A stretch of 64,000 nucleotides of DNA. Source: UBA4665 sp036388555 (GTDB lineage Bacteria; Patescibacteriota; Saccharimonadia; Saccharimonadales; UBA4665). The stretch spans positions 1-64,000 of the forward strand of contig DASVRP010000010.1 in the NCBI GenBank assembly GCA_036388555.1, given 5' to 3'. A program made the translations under genes and the position numbers. Under the pieces are notes generated by a model. It made no database searches. It had not been told where the DNA came from and saw only the letters and a program-made list of their open reading frames with translations. Shown here in pieces: positions 35,366 to 43,994 of this stretch. Positions within the stretch are counted from its first letter, which is position 1. Each line of letters begins with the position of its first letter.

Positions 35366-35376
35366 TTTTATATCAT
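35348..35376 (+). promoter_or_regulatory. hsp20 promoter
   Basis: TTGACA (35348-35353) within the CIRCE spacer, 17-nt gap, TATCAT (35371-35376). HrcA binding would block it; release on heat shock would open it. The 5' leader holds an AGGAGG before the ATG at 35436. Confidence 0.85.
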
Positions 35377-35435
35377 GAAAGCAGTGGGATAGCCCACTTA
35401 TATAAGCAACATCAGTTATATAGGAGGAACAAGCT

Positions 35436-35897
35436 ATGACTAATCTTATCCGTTTCCGCGATCCTTTCGCCAGCGTCACCGGACTGCATAGCCAGCTGGA
35501 TGACATGGTCAACGAATTCTTTAGTTCTAGCAGCCCGGCCGTCCGCAGCCTACCGGCAGTCGATATCTATACAGAAGATGACAAACAGCTCGTTACCGAA
35601 GTCCAGGCTCCTGGGTTCGCCAAAGATGACATCGAGGTCAGCGTCAACAATAATATCCTCGAGATCAAAGGCCAGAAGAGTGAGAAGACAGAAAACAAGG
35701 AGAAGAAGCGCAGCTACATGGTCCGCGAGAGCCACGCCAGCTTCTACCGTTCGATAGCCCTGCCGAAGCACGCCGACGCTGATAATATCAACGCCGACTT
35801 CATAGATGGTGTCCTGAAGGTCACCGTGCCGTTCCGCGAATTACCCCAACCGAAGAAGGTCGTGATAGGTGGCGGATCCGCCAACAAAAAGCTGTAG
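35436..35897 (+). CDS. Small heat-shock protein, Hsp20/alpha-crystallin family
   Basis: 153 residues. Alpha-crystallin domain from about 43 (VDIYTEDDKQLVTEVQAPGF) to 140, with ILEIKGQKS and the conserved C-terminal A-x-x-x-n-G-V-L-type DGVLKVTVPF. ATP-independent holdase. Regulated by CIRCE/HrcA as the upstream site shows. One of the few genes with both a strong -35/-10 promoter and a strong SD. Confidence 0.96.
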   Translation: MTNLIRFRDPFASVTGLHSQLDDMVNEFFSSSSPAVRSLPAVDIYTEDDKQLVTEVQAPGFAKDDIEVSVNNNILEIKGQKSEKTENKEKKRSYMVRESHASFYRSIALPKHADADNINADFIDGVLKVTVPFRELPQPKKVVIGGGSANKKL

Positions 35898-35954
35898 ACC
35901 TGATTAGAGGCCTAGCACTAGTATTATAGGCTCGTTTGTGGTATTATAGTGTTC

Positions 35955-36617
35955 ATGATCGGTGAGTCTGAAGAATCCATACCGCTGCGGCTCCGTTATG
36001 ATGCATCGCGCGCAATCGCGATGCATCTCAGTTTATTGGACCCAGCCGCACTCATAGTTGAACTGCAGGAGGACTTGCCGCAGACTCCACAGAATCTGCG
36101 CGATGAACTGACATACCTGGCGACGCGGAGCGTCGACGATGGAGTCGATCTCGTTCTGGATGACCAGGATGATCCCATCCTAGCACCAGCCTGGAAAGGG
36201 AATCCTGTGTCTGTGCCGGGCCTGCAGCAGTATTTTTCGACTTTCGTCATAAGTGCGGTATCCGATGTCGTAGCAGCCACCCTCAGTATCGGTCCGGTAC
36301 GTAAATCCCGGGCCAGGGCGATCGTCAATGATGAGCGCAGCCAGGAGGCTGTCCGCAACCTGGCACTATCTGGAAATGCAGAAATACTGCTGTTCCCGGA
36401 GACGACCAGCCCGTTTGACACTGATTATGCACCCGATCCACTACTTATGTTCAACGCCCGGGCCGGGCACCTTACCACGACGGAGACGCCCAAAGTCGGA
36501 GGAGGCTGCCCGATCGCCCGAGGCAGGAGTGAACTGGCGGAGCAGGTGTTCGGTGTCGTCTCCGAAGTAACGATAGAGACTGTCGAATGGCCGGCGCATC
36601 ACCCATACTTCACGTAA
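35955..36617 (+). CDS. Acidic hypothetical protein with a downstream broken copy
   Basis: 220 residues from ATG 35955 (MIGESEESIPLRL), 7 nt after TATTAT. Acidic, no membrane segment. The C-terminus GGGCPIARGRSELAEQVFG and VTIETVEWP recurs in degenerate form at 36700-36813. Family not recognised. Confidence 0.55.
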   Translation: MIGESEESIPLRLRYDASRAIAMHLSLLDPAALIVELQEDLPQTPQNLRDELTYLATRSVDDGVDLVLDDQDDPILAPAWKGNPVSVPGLQQYFSTFVISAVSDVVAATLSIGPVRKSRARAIVNDERSQEAVRNLALSGNAEILLFPETTSPFDTDYAPDPLLMFNARAGHLTTTETPKVGGGCPIARGRSELAEQVFGVVSEVTIETVEWPAHHPYFT

Positions 36618-36699
36618 GAATCAATCATTTTGCGTCGCGCTCCAAATTTAATTACAATTCCGGCGTTATAAAGACAGGTGCTCTACCCAAATCTAGGGT

Positions 36700-36813
36700 C
36701 GTCCGATAGCCAGAGGTAAGGGCACATTGACTGAAGATCCGTTCTCGCTGATTGCTCAGACAACGATAGCGACCGTCGAATGGCCGGATGGCTTGCGTTA
36801 TTTCCAAGATTGA
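36700..36813 (+). pseudogene. Degenerate C-terminal duplicate of the 35955 gene
   Basis: Translates to RPIARGKGTLTEDPFSLIAQ and TIATVEWPDGLRYFQD then TGA. It parallels CPIARGRSELAEQVFGVV and TIETVEWPAHHPYFT of the preceding gene. A TAG lies two codons upstream in frame and no start is visible. Remnant of a tandem duplication. Confidence 0.65.
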
Positions 36814-36879
36814 TTACATTACCTGACACTTCCAGCTTACGATTATGACTCGAGGGCGGGAGGCATTACAATAGACTCA

Positions 36880-37506
36880 GTGAAGAGGGCGACATTATTT
36901 CTACTTGTGGGGTATCCGGGTTCAGGCAAGACGACCGCATCGCAGATCATCCATGATCTGACAGGGGCGGTCCATATATGGGCAGATTATGAGCGCCGGG
37001 TGATGTTCGGCGAGCCGACGCACAGCCAGGAGGAAAGCAAGAAGCTGTACCACCACCTGAACCAGCAGACGGACATGCTGCTCGGCGATAATCAATCTGT
37101 CATCTTTGATACGAACTTCAACTTCCGGGACGACCGCGACCTGCTGCGCGGTATAGCCGCCGCCCACGGAGCCGAGACCCGGCTTGTCTGGGTCAAGGTC
37201 GACAAGGACATCGCCAAGAAGCGCGCCATGCACCCGGCACATGCCCTCGACAACAAATACACCGATACTATGAAGTCACCGGACTTCGAACGGATCACCA
37301 AGCATCTTGAACCGCCGACAGCCGACGAGTCACCGGTAATGCTGGACGGCACGTGTCTGTCGCTGCAATACGTCAGCCAGCAGCTCGGTCTGCCTCTGCC
37401 AAAACATCAACGGATAGCCACGTCTCCGGCTACCCCCAAGAAGCCAGGCGTCATCCGGCGGATCATGCAAAAACAGCGACGGAAACGGGCCAAGACCCGC
37501 ACATGA
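36880..37506 (+). CDS. P-loop kinase-like ATPase
   Basis: 208 residues. FLLVGYPGSGKTTASQII near 15 is a Walker A; SVIFDTNFNFRDDRD and VWVKVDKDIAKKRA follow the AAA_33/zeta-kinase layout. May phosphorylate a small molecule or RNA. Basic C-terminal tail (KQRRKRAKTR). GTG start 7 nt after TACAAT. Overlaps the nuclease gene by 4 nt. Confidence 0.72.
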   Translation: MKRATLFLLVGYPGSGKTTASQIIHDLTGAVHIWADYERRVMFGEPTHSQEESKKLYHHLNQQTDMLLGDNQSVIFDTNFNFRDDRDLLRGIAAAHGAETRLVWVKVDKDIAKKRAMHPAHALDNKYTDTMKSPDFERITKHLEPPTADESPVMLDGTCLSLQYVSQQLGLPLPKHQRIATSPATPKKPGVIRRIMQKQRRKRAKTRT

Positions 37507-38114
37507 ACCGCCGGCGACGATCGACTGCGGCTACCTTGGCGGTAGCGGTGATATCGCTGTTCATCTGGTACGGCCAGGACAATGGCTGGTTCGCATCGGC
37601 ACAGGAGTCGACGACCAAGACCGTCGAGAAGGCCAAGAAAGAAGTACAGGCCAACCAACCCGGATTCTATACGATCACCCGCTACAGCGACGGCGACACG
37701 ATCACCGTGGACATGCACGGCACTCCGGAGACGATCCGCTTCATCGGTGTCGACACCCCGGAGACGCACGATCCGCGCAAAAAAGTGCAATGCTACGGCC
37801 CGGCGGCATCGGCCTTCACCAAAAATGCATTGACTGCAGCCGGCTCAAAGGTCCGACTGGCCGCCGACAGCCTCAGTACCAACCGCGACCGCTACGACCG
37901 CCTGCTGCGCTATGTCTATCTGCCCGACGGCACCAATTTCAACCTCAAGCTCATCCAGGACGGCTATGGCTTCTATTATCCGTACTTCAAATTCGACAAG
38001 TCCGCCGAGTTCGACGAAGCCCAGAAGCAGGCCCAGGCGGCAGGTAAAGGCCTATGGAGCAACTGCATGCCGACGAAGACGGACGGCGGCGGGTATGTCT
38101 CAAATGACCAGTGA
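37503..38114 (+). CDS. Membrane-anchored staphylococcal-nuclease-type thermonuclease
   Basis: 203 residues. N-terminal anchor (TLAVAVISLFIWYG), then the SNase OB-fold: YSDGDTITVD, IRFIGVDTPET (catalytic Arg, Asp, Glu) and RDRYDRLLRYVYLPDG (second catalytic Arg). Ca2+-dependent DNA/RNA cleavage outside the cell. ATG start overlaps the kinase stop. A CPR cell may use it to gain nucleotides. Confidence 0.9.
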   Translation: MNRRRRSTAATLAVAVISLFIWYGQDNGWFASAQESTTKTVEKAKKEVQANQPGFYTITRYSDGDTITVDMHGTPETIRFIGVDTPETHDPRKKVQCYGPAASAFTKNALTAAGSKVRLAADSLSTNRDRYDRLLRYVYLPDGTNFNLKLIQDGYGFYYPYFKFDKSAEFDEAQKQAQAAGKGLWSNCMPTKTDGGGYVSNDQ

Positions 38115-38151
38115 ATGACCCAAGTAAGTATTTACACTTTCAGTAGCAGGA

Positions 38152-38577
38152 TTAATCTGATCGATCGTTCGCATCCATACGGCGTATTGAAAGAGTAGTG
38201 GCTCCAATGATTGCTCCTGCTACTCCGAATATAATATCGTTGGGATCGGACACCCTGTCTAGCTGTTCATTCAGATACGGTGATTCGATCACTGCTGTAA
38301 TAGCAACTCCGGCCATCAACCCACTACCTGTAGATATCGACTCTTTTACGAACGGATCCGTATCAGCATTATTCCTGCGGGTCACAAGAGCGACTGCATA
38401 TGAGCTGGCGGCGGCAATAAGATATGCTGTACCGGCATTGCCTGCATGATTGAAGTACCACGGAGCAATTTCCCGTGATGTCAATTCTGCCACCATATAC
38501 GAGATACTGAGTCCCGCCCCTACCAATACATGAACTGGCCGGACGGAAGCTACATAATGGTCTAACGTTTTAAACAT
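38152..38577 (-). CDS. Small membrane protein, unknown
   Basis: 141 residues with three or four hydrophobic stretches (VGAGLSISYMVAE, TAYLIAAASSYAVALV, GLMAGVAITAVI, IIFGVAGAIIGATTL). TATATT lies 6 nt before the ATG. No family recognised. Confidence 0.5.
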   Translation of the reverse strand: MFKTLDHYVASVRPVHVLVGAGLSISYMVAELTSREIAPWYFNHAGNAGTAYLIAAASSYAVALVTRRNNADTDPFVKESISTGSGLMAGVAITAVIESPYLNEQLDRVSDPNDIIFGVAGAIIGATTLSIRRMDANDRSD

Positions 38578-38639
38578 GTTTTCAATATAACATGTTTTCT
38601 ACACACGCACGTTTCTGGCATTGTAATAGTTATGCCGAC

Positions 38640-39503
38640 CTAATCGACGAACGTCCCCGGATTGACGCGCTGCTGTGCCGGAGCCAGGAGCAGTTTCGTC
38701 CATGAGAAACGCTGCAGCCCGCTGTCGTAGCCGCGGTGCAGAATTTTTATCAGCAGATAGAATGCCATCGCCAGGTAGATGACGGGGTACATATGGCGGT
38801 AGCTCTTCAAACCGTGGATCTTGTAGGTATGCGGGTTCAGCATCAGGTAGGCTACGAAATCCTCGAAGCTCGATTCTGCCTGGCGGTACCCGAGGGCGAC
38901 GACCAGTGATTCGTCGAAGATGACCAGATGGCCGCGGTCGGTGGCATGGATGGCGATGTCGAAGTCCTCATGCATGCCACCCGTACGGCAGAGCGAACGG
39001 CGGATGTCCTGCCAGACACTGCTCCGGATGGCCATGTTGGCGCCCTGGATGGCGACTTCGCGCTTCATGGCGCGGGCCAGGCGGCGCCTGATTACCAGAT
39101 CGACCTTGTTGAGCAGCGGTGCCCAGCCCATGTCATGGTACTGGGCGCTGCCGGTGACAGCCCCGATAGCCGAATCCTTGAATATCCGCTGCAGGGTAGC
39201 CACCCAGTCTTCGCTGATGATCGTGTCAGCATCTATCCGGCCGATGATGTCGCCCTGGGCGGCATTGAAGCCTTTGTCGCGGGCATGGACGACCCCCTGA
39301 CGTTTCTGGCGCAGTACCCGGACGAAGGGGTAGCCGGCGGCGATCATAGCAGTATCATCAGTTGAGTTGTTATCTACGACGATAACCTCGTATGGACGGA
39401 CAGATTGGTCGGCAATCGCATCAAGACAGGCGACCAAGTGGGCGGCTTCGTTATATACTGGGATTACGATGCTAACCCGCGAACGATCTTTATTTTCAAT
39501 CAT
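38640..39503 (-). CDS. GT2 glycosyltransferase with C-terminal membrane segment
   Basis: 287 residues. SIVIPVYNEAAHLVACLDAI, VVDNNSTDDT and IGRIDADTIISEDW (DxD) define a GT-A fold family 2 enzyme; a hydrophobic segment near 245 (VIYLAMAFYLLIKIL). Divergent from the glycosidase at 39525 with 21 bp between. Acceptor unknown. Confidence 0.85.
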   Translation of the reverse strand: MIENKDRSRVSIVIPVYNEAAHLVACLDAIADQSVRPYEVIVVDNNSTDDTAMIAAGYPFVRVLRQKRQGVVHARDKGFNAAQGDIIGRIDADTIISEDWVATLQRIFKDSAIGAVTGSAQYHDMGWAPLLNKVDLVIRRRLARAMKREVAIQGANMAIRSSVWQDIRRSLCRTGGMHEDFDIAIHATDRGHLVIFDESLVVALGYRQAESSFEDFVAYLMLNPHTYKIHGLKSYRHMYPVIYLAMAFYLLIKILHRGYDSGLQRFSWTKLLLAPAQQRVNPGTFVD

Positions 39504-39524
39504 AACCGTAGCTTATTGTACCGT

Positions 39525-40583
39525 ATGAAGCTTGCGAATGCCTTAAGATATTTGTGGCGGTACGGCTGGGGAAACAAGGTAGTCATGTGTCTGTCGGTGT
39601 TCCTGCTGTTGGCACTCAGTGGTATGTACGGTATCTCCCGCTGGTATACCCACACCCAAGCCTCCAAGCCGCTGGTACTTGGGACGTCATTCGTCCCGGC
39701 CTATGCTGAGAGCTTCGGACTCGATCCTGAGGAGACGATGCAAGCCATGATCGATGATCTCGGTGTCCGGCACTTCCGCCTGGTCAGTTACTGGAACCAG
39801 CTCGAGCCGGAACAGGGAAGGTACGACTTTACACTGTTGGACTGGCAGTTCCGCAAGGCCGAACAGGCCGGCGCCAAAGTGACGCTCAGCCTCGGGCTGC
39901 GCCAGCCGCGCTGGCCGGAGTGCCACATGCCGAAGTGGGCCGAGGGCAAGCCGCAATCGGTCTGGCAGCCGCAGCTGCTCGATTTCATGGCCGCCACCGT
40001 CAACCGCTACAAATCCTCCCCGGCACTGGCCAGCTACCAGGTTGAGAACGAATACTTCCTGCAGGGCTTCGGCATCTGTACCAACTTCGACCGCCAGCGG
40101 CTGGTCGCCGAGTATGATCTCGTCAATAGACTAGACCCGAAGCACAAGATAATCATCGCCCGCAGCAACAATGCCATCGGCTGGCCGGCTGGTGATCCGA
40201 CCCCGGACGAATATGGCATCTCGATATATAAGCGTGTCTGGGACGCCGGCCTGACCAAACGCTACCTGGAATACCCATGGCCGGCCTGGTACTACGGCTT
40301 CGTGGCCGGCTGGGGCAAGCTGATGACCGGCAAAGATATGATGATCCACGAGCTGCAGGCCGAAGCCTGGCCGCCAAACTACCAGAGTATCCAGGATACG
40401 CCGCTCGAGGAGCAGAATAAGTCATTCAACGCCGACATGATGGCCAAACGCGTCAAACTCGGCAAGGACACCGGCATGCGCGAGATGTATCTGTGGGGCA
40501 GTGAATATTGGTACTACCGGCTGGTCAAGCTGCAGGACCCGAGCCTGTGGGACGCCGGGCGCAAGGTCTTCCGGGAGAACTAG
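39525..40583 (+). CDS. Membrane-anchored clan GH-A glycoside hydrolase
   Basis: 352 residues from ATG 39525 (MKLANALRYL); in-frame upstream sequence is antisense to the GT2 gene. One N-terminal TM (VVMCLSVFLLLALSGMYG). TIM-barrel motifs: HFRLVSYWNQLEPEQGRYDF, ASYQVENEYFL (acid/base Glu) and MMIHELQAEAW (nucleophile Glu). Resembles GH42/GH5/GH39-type enzymes; the exact family cannot be fixed. TATTGT is 5 nt before the ATG. Ends in a CTAG shared with the convergent gene. Confidence 0.7.
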   Translation: MKLANALRYLWRYGWGNKVVMCLSVFLLLALSGMYGISRWYTHTQASKPLVLGTSFVPAYAESFGLDPEETMQAMIDDLGVRHFRLVSYWNQLEPEQGRYDFTLLDWQFRKAEQAGAKVTLSLGLRQPRWPECHMPKWAEGKPQSVWQPQLLDFMAATVNRYKSSPALASYQVENEYFLQGFGICTNFDRQRLVAEYDLVNRLDPKHKIIIARSNNAIGWPAGDPTPDEYGISIYKRVWDAGLTKRYLEYPWPAWYYGFVAGWGKLMTGKDMMIHELQAEAWPPNYQSIQDTPLEEQNKSFNADMMAKRVKLGKDTGMREMYLWGSEYWYYRLVKLQDPSLWDAGRKVFREN

Positions 40584-41617
40584 CCTTCCACGGTATTGCG
40601 TAGCCCCTGGCGGATCATGGCCGCAAACAGGTTGATGTTGTCGACGCCAGCATGGTGCATGCCGTTGAGTCGCTGGCGGCGGACGCGGTCTTCGCCGTAA
40701 TCCTCGGCCAGATTATCGGTCAGCGGCAGCAGCCTTTCATCCGGTGCCAGTTCGCTGACGGTACCCCAGCTGACTTGGACACGTGAGTCCGGCTGGCTGT
40801 CCAGCGCCCCGCGGGCGCGCTTGTCGAAGTGGTCGTCGGTCAGCGCATTGGCGATCATGATGTTACTGAAGCGGGCCATACCGCCAGCGAAAGCCAGCAT
40901 CTTGACGATGTTATCCTCATCCCAGATCTCGTTGTACGGTGCACTTTCCGATTCGCGTATATAGCGCTGTTGCACGCTGCGGGTTTTACCGAATGTACGG
41001 GAAAGTTCAAAAAAACCGCGCTTCACAGCCGTGACCGGCTCTACGAATACACCGCCACGCACCCGCTGGCCGATGCCGCCCGCCATGCTCATAGCTGTAG
41101 CGGCCTTGTCGGCACCGAACGAATAGCCGACATGGTTGACGTCGGTGATGCCGCGTTCTTGTAGATACGCCTGCGTAGAAGCCACCGTCGGCCCGAGGTC
41201 TTTCTTGAAGCCGACCCGCAGCGCCTGTCTGATAGACAATGTGCCGGCCTGCATGCCGATCGATGACGCATTGCCGGTCATGAGGAGCATCCGCTCGTCG
41301 GGCTTCGTCGCCTGCAGGCGGATGGCATGCATTACCCAGTTATCACTGATGGCGTTGGCATAGGGGATATGGCAGACCGTCGCCCGGCTTTCGTCATAAT
41401 CCTGCTCCGGTACGAGCTCCAGGACCTGTAACGGTTTGAGGTCCTCGCGTGGCCGGACAATCCGTGGTCCGGAAGAGATATCGTATTTGGCGGCAAGCGC
41501 CCTGAATGAAAGCCTGTCCTGCCAGGCAGCAGCTTCCGCGACAGCTTCGAGGATGTCGTCGTCAAATCCCGGCTCACCCGGGACGTTATATGTCTGTAAG
41601 CGTTCTACGATGTGCAT
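40580..41617 (-). CDS. Alpha/beta-hydrolase-like protein
   Basis: 345 residues. NHVGYSFGADKAATAMS near 165 has the GxSxG nucleophile elbow; MLLMTGNASSIG precedes it. Candidate acid and His residues are not certain (MHHAGVDN near the end could hold the His). TAAAAT lies 7 nt before the ATG. Substrate unknown. Confidence 0.55.
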   Translation of the reverse strand: MHIVERLQTYNVPGEPGFDDDILEAVAEAAAWQDRLSFRALAAKYDISSGPRIVRPREDLKPLQVLELVPEQDYDESRATVCHIPYANAISDNWVMHAIRLQATKPDERMLLMTGNASSIGMQAGTLSIRQALRVGFKKDLGPTVASTQAYLQERGITDVNHVGYSFGADKAATAMSMAGGIGQRVRGGVFVEPVTAVKRGFFELSRTFGKTRSVQQRYIRESESAPYNEIWDEDNIVKMLAFAGGMARFSNIMIANALTDDHFDKRARGALDSQPDSRVQVSWGTVSELAPDERLLPLTDNLAEDYGEDRVRRQRLNGMHHAGVDNINLFAAMIRQGLRNTVEG

Positions 41618-41725
41618 GTATCAGATTTTAATACAGTTCTTCTGTTTTTGCTACTTCCTTATATTATACCACTTTTGTCAATTCGCTCGTGTTTCTATAC
41701 AATGGTCAGCAGGACAATTACAGAT

Positions 41726-42193
41726 ATGGCCAAGAAGAAACCACAGACCGCACATGCTATCAGCAACCGACGGGCCCGGCACGATTACGAGCTCGGCGAC
41801 AGCCTGGTCGCCGGCATCCAGCTGAGCGGCGCCGAGACCAAGGCGCTGCGCATGGGGCACGGCCAGCTGCGCGGCGCCTACGTCACCGTCATGGGCGACG
41901 AACTGATGCTGATCAACGCCACCATCAGCCCGAGCAGCGGCATCCCGATCAGCGAGTCAGACCAGACCCGTGCCCGCAAGCTGCTCGTCAAGCGCAAACA
42001 GATTGACGAGCTGATCGCCGCCAAGCAGCAGGGCCAGACCATCGTCCCGCTAGAAATCCTGACGCGTGGCAGCTTCATCAAGGTCCGCATATCTGTTGGA
42101 CGCGGCAAGAAGCTCTACGACAAACGCCAGACCCTCAAGAAGCGCGACGAGGACCGCACCATGCAGGCGGCTGTGAAGTCCTCCCGAAAATAG
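41726..42193 (+). CDS. smpB: SsrA-binding protein SmpB
   Basis: 155 residues from ATG 41726 (MAKKKPQTAH). NRRARHDYELGDSLVAGIQLSGAETKALR, then PLEILTRGSFIKVRISVGRGKKLYDKR, are diagnostic. Binds tmRNA and brings it to stalled ribosomes. The family's C-terminal basic tail is present. The tmRNA gene is not in the window. Confidence 0.95.
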   Translation: MAKKKPQTAHAISNRRARHDYELGDSLVAGIQLSGAETKALRMGHGQLRGAYVTVMGDELMLINATISPSSGIPISESDQTRARKLLVKRKQIDELIAAKQQGQTIVPLEILTRGSFIKVRISVGRGKKLYDKRQTLKKRDEDRTMQAAVKSSRK

Positions 42194-42228
42194 CGGTGAG
42201 TACCGGGTTGCCCCATGGTTACACTCAG

Positions 42229-42257
42229 GTTGCACCGATGTATCTGTTTCGGTATAA
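42229..42257 (+). promoter_or_regulatory. tRNA-Asn promoter
   Basis: TTGCAC (42229-42234), 17-nt spacer, TATAAT (42252-42257), 81 nt before the tRNA 5' end. The intervening leader would be removed in processing. Confidence 0.75.
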
Positions 42258-42338
42258 TCACCCTAGTCGTCAACCGAACGTTAACAATTGAACATAGATG
42301 TAATGAATAGCTCTCTGGCCCGATATATGGAAATATAT

Positions 42339-42704
42339 TCCGGGGTAGCTCAGTGGTAGAGCGGGTGGCTGTAGTCACGTGAGTGCAGCTCATATAATGC
42401 AGCCCACACGAGTAATCGTATGGTGAAAACAGGGTGAATTGTCGGGAAAGCTAAGCTGCGTGAACGCGCAGTACGCCGATCCGCAGCCAAGCCAGGCTAT
42501 AGGCGATGGATTCCTTGGGATCCGGAGACGCCTGGAAGGTTCAGAGACTAGAAGGTGAGTCCTAAAGCAATAATCCTTCAGATAGCTCCCTGCATCCTTG
42601 TGCGCATCTTGCGGATAAGGATGATGATATAGTCCACGCCTCTGTGAAAGCAGGGAATAAGTGTAACCACTAGGTCGCTGGTTCGAGCCCAGTCCCCGGA
42701 GCCA
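42339..42704 (+). tRNA. tRNA-Asn(GUU) interrupted by a group I intron
   Basis: 5' exon 42339-42372 and 3' exon 42664-42704. Joined, they give a perfect cloverleaf: acceptor TCCGGGG/CCCCGGA, D stem GCTC/GAGC, anticodon stem GGTGG/CCACT with loop CTG-T|T-AA (anticodon GTT, intron between positions 35 and 36), T arm GCTGG-TTCGAGC-CCAGT, discriminator G and encoded CCA. The 3' end of this gene recurs in degenerate form three times downstream. Confidence 0.95.
42373..42663 (+). ncRNA. Group I self-splicing intron (291 nt, no ORF)
   Basis: Ends in G (42663) and follows a U (42372). An internal guide GCAGCC (42399-42404) pairs with the exon end GGCTGT, giving P1 with the U.G at the splice site. Core elements in order: P (about 42437-42450), Q with CCGCAGCCAAG (about 42481-42491), R with TTCAGAGACTA (42540-42550), S with GATATAGTCC (about 42626-42635). 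P7 is GACTA (42546-42550) with TAGTC (42630-42634); P8 CATCCTT/AAGGATG; P9 CTCTG/CAGGG. No homing endonuclease fits in this length. Confidence 0.93.
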
Positions 42705-42768
42705 GAGAAGTGTTCATTACCAAATCAGCAGTCGATTCGCTCAGCTTCTTTTCCAATAGCTCTAATAT

Positions 42769-42795
42769 TTGACATAATCATATTATATGATAATG
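42769..42795 (+). promoter_or_regulatory. Promoter of the 42827 gene
   Basis: TTGACA (42769-42774), 15-nt spacer, GATAAT (42790-42795). The gene also has a GAGG about 10 nt before its ATG. Confidence 0.5.
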
Positions 42796-42826
42796 TAAGT
42801 GAAACGTTAAAGTGAGGTCATAATGT

Positions 42827-43315
42827 ATGTCTGATTTTTTGAATGAAGAATTTGAACCATTGGAATCTGATAATGATTCCGAGCGTGAACGATCAGCTAG
42901 ATTCGAGCGGATCGGCGGCAACATGGCAAAGATCGTAGGGGGAATGGTCGAGTATGGGGGCTTTCTCAGCCGCAAAGCGGCGCGTGAACTCATGACTGAG
43001 GTAGGTATTGTGGGTGTATTGGGAGAGGAGATGGAGAGCGCTATAGAAACAGATATGGCATACGCAGTTGAACGCGGCCTCAAACTGAATATGCGCGGTA
43101 CTGTAGATCCGTCATCCATTGAAGATGTTACCGCAGACGCACTTGAGAGGTTACCTGATTTTCTGCAACCGTCTTTTCAGCCACTGACGAAACAAATGGT
43201 CGTCCGCGGCATCGCGCTTCATCGAGATGAGATATGCGCCCAGTCTCCTAAGATTCAGGCATGGAACGAAGAATATGAGCTCTTGGCTTCCATGAACGAT
43301 CCTGACCTAAGCTAA
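42827..43315 (+). CDS. Hypothetical acidic protein, first island gene
   Basis: 162 residues. Starts MSDFLNEEFEPLESDND, very acidic, then GGNMAKIVGGMVEYGGFLSRKAARELM, which may be a helix-rich binding segment. No membrane helix of sufficient length and no known domain. Between the tRNA gene and the first tRNA-tail repeat. Confidence 0.55.
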   Translation: MSDFLNEEFEPLESDNDSERERSARFERIGGNMAKIVGGMVEYGGFLSRKAARELMTEVGIVGVLGEEMESAIETDMAYAVERGLKLNMRGTVDPSSIEDVTADALERLPDFLQPSFQPLTKQMVVRGIALHRDEICAQSPKIQAWNEEYELLASMNDPDLS

Positions 43316-43382
43316 TAGGTATAGAAACGGGAAATCGGAAACTTCGTTAAAAGCAGGTTGATAATTATTAAATTTGTTTTGA

Positions 43383-43449
43383 GTCGGTTCCAATTAGTCC
43401 CAGTCCCTGGAGCCAGTGAGTTGCGCATTACACTGTACAATGTTATAAT
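43383..43449 (+). repeat. tRNA-tail repeat R1 with promoter
   Basis: GTCGGTTCC then CCCAGTCCCTGGAGCCAG (43399-43416) matches the tRNA-Asn T arm and acceptor 3' strand with CCA (18 of 20 bases over the CCCAGTCCCCGGAGCCAGAG segment). It continues into TTGCGC (43421-43426), 17 nt, TATAAT (43444-43449). Matches R2 at 37 of 49 bases by hand alignment. Confidence 0.75.
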
Positions 43450-43455
43450 CATTTT

Positions 43456-43929
43456 ATGAGAAACACTTGAAATAATGCACTTGGTCCATTTCGTCGTCGC
43501 GAAGAACTGACGGAACAGGAACTTTCTGACCCCGGTTTGATCGAACTTCAGACGAGCAGCGGAACCGATGTATATCCGGCATTTCAGTTTGAGACAGATG
43601 AAGATACTCATCACCTCAACCCTCGCATTGCAAGAGCCTGGCCGATTGTTAAAAATATGCAAATTGAACAGCTTGGTGAAAGTAGTTGGTCTGCAGCCAG
43701 CAGGTTAACGGCTGATCGTGAAGAATTTGGCAATGCGTCTTGGGCGGACGTGCTAATGGATCCTGAAGTTACGGATGATCAAGCCGATGAAGTTTATACC
43801 GCAATAGTAGTCGATGCTTTTAGAGGCGCTAGATTAGGCGGTGACCTCCATGACCCTACCGACCAATTGCCCGAAACGTCGGCAGGGGTGTTTTCTCGTG
43901 TTGTCAATCGAGCCCTAGAACAAATATAA
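43456..43929 (+). pseudogene. MbcA/ParS-like antitoxin-type protein, ATG frame broken by TGA at codon 5
   Basis: An ATG 6 nt after a perfect -10 box opens a frame that hits TGA at codon 5 (M R N T stop) and then stays open to 43929. The remaining frame has REELTEQELSDPGLIEL, VYPAFQFE, LNPRIARAWP and WADVLMDPEV, a layout like Xre/MbcA/ParS-type antitoxins (YPAFQF then W...L). A TTG at 43537 could still start a 130-residue product. No neighbouring toxin of RES type is seen. Family call is tentative. Confidence 0.4.
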
Positions 43930-43994
43930 GTGTATTGTCCACCCTATTGGTGTAGCGCTACGCAGCTGCCACATGCCGATGAACTCAGTTTTTA

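Noticed and set aside
42339..42704. Reading the split tRNA as tRNA-Tyr(GUA)
   Set aside because: Joining at 42372/42665 gives a six-base loop and does not leave the intron ending in G. Joining at 42664 gives a seven-base loop, anticodon GTT, and the correct terminal G.
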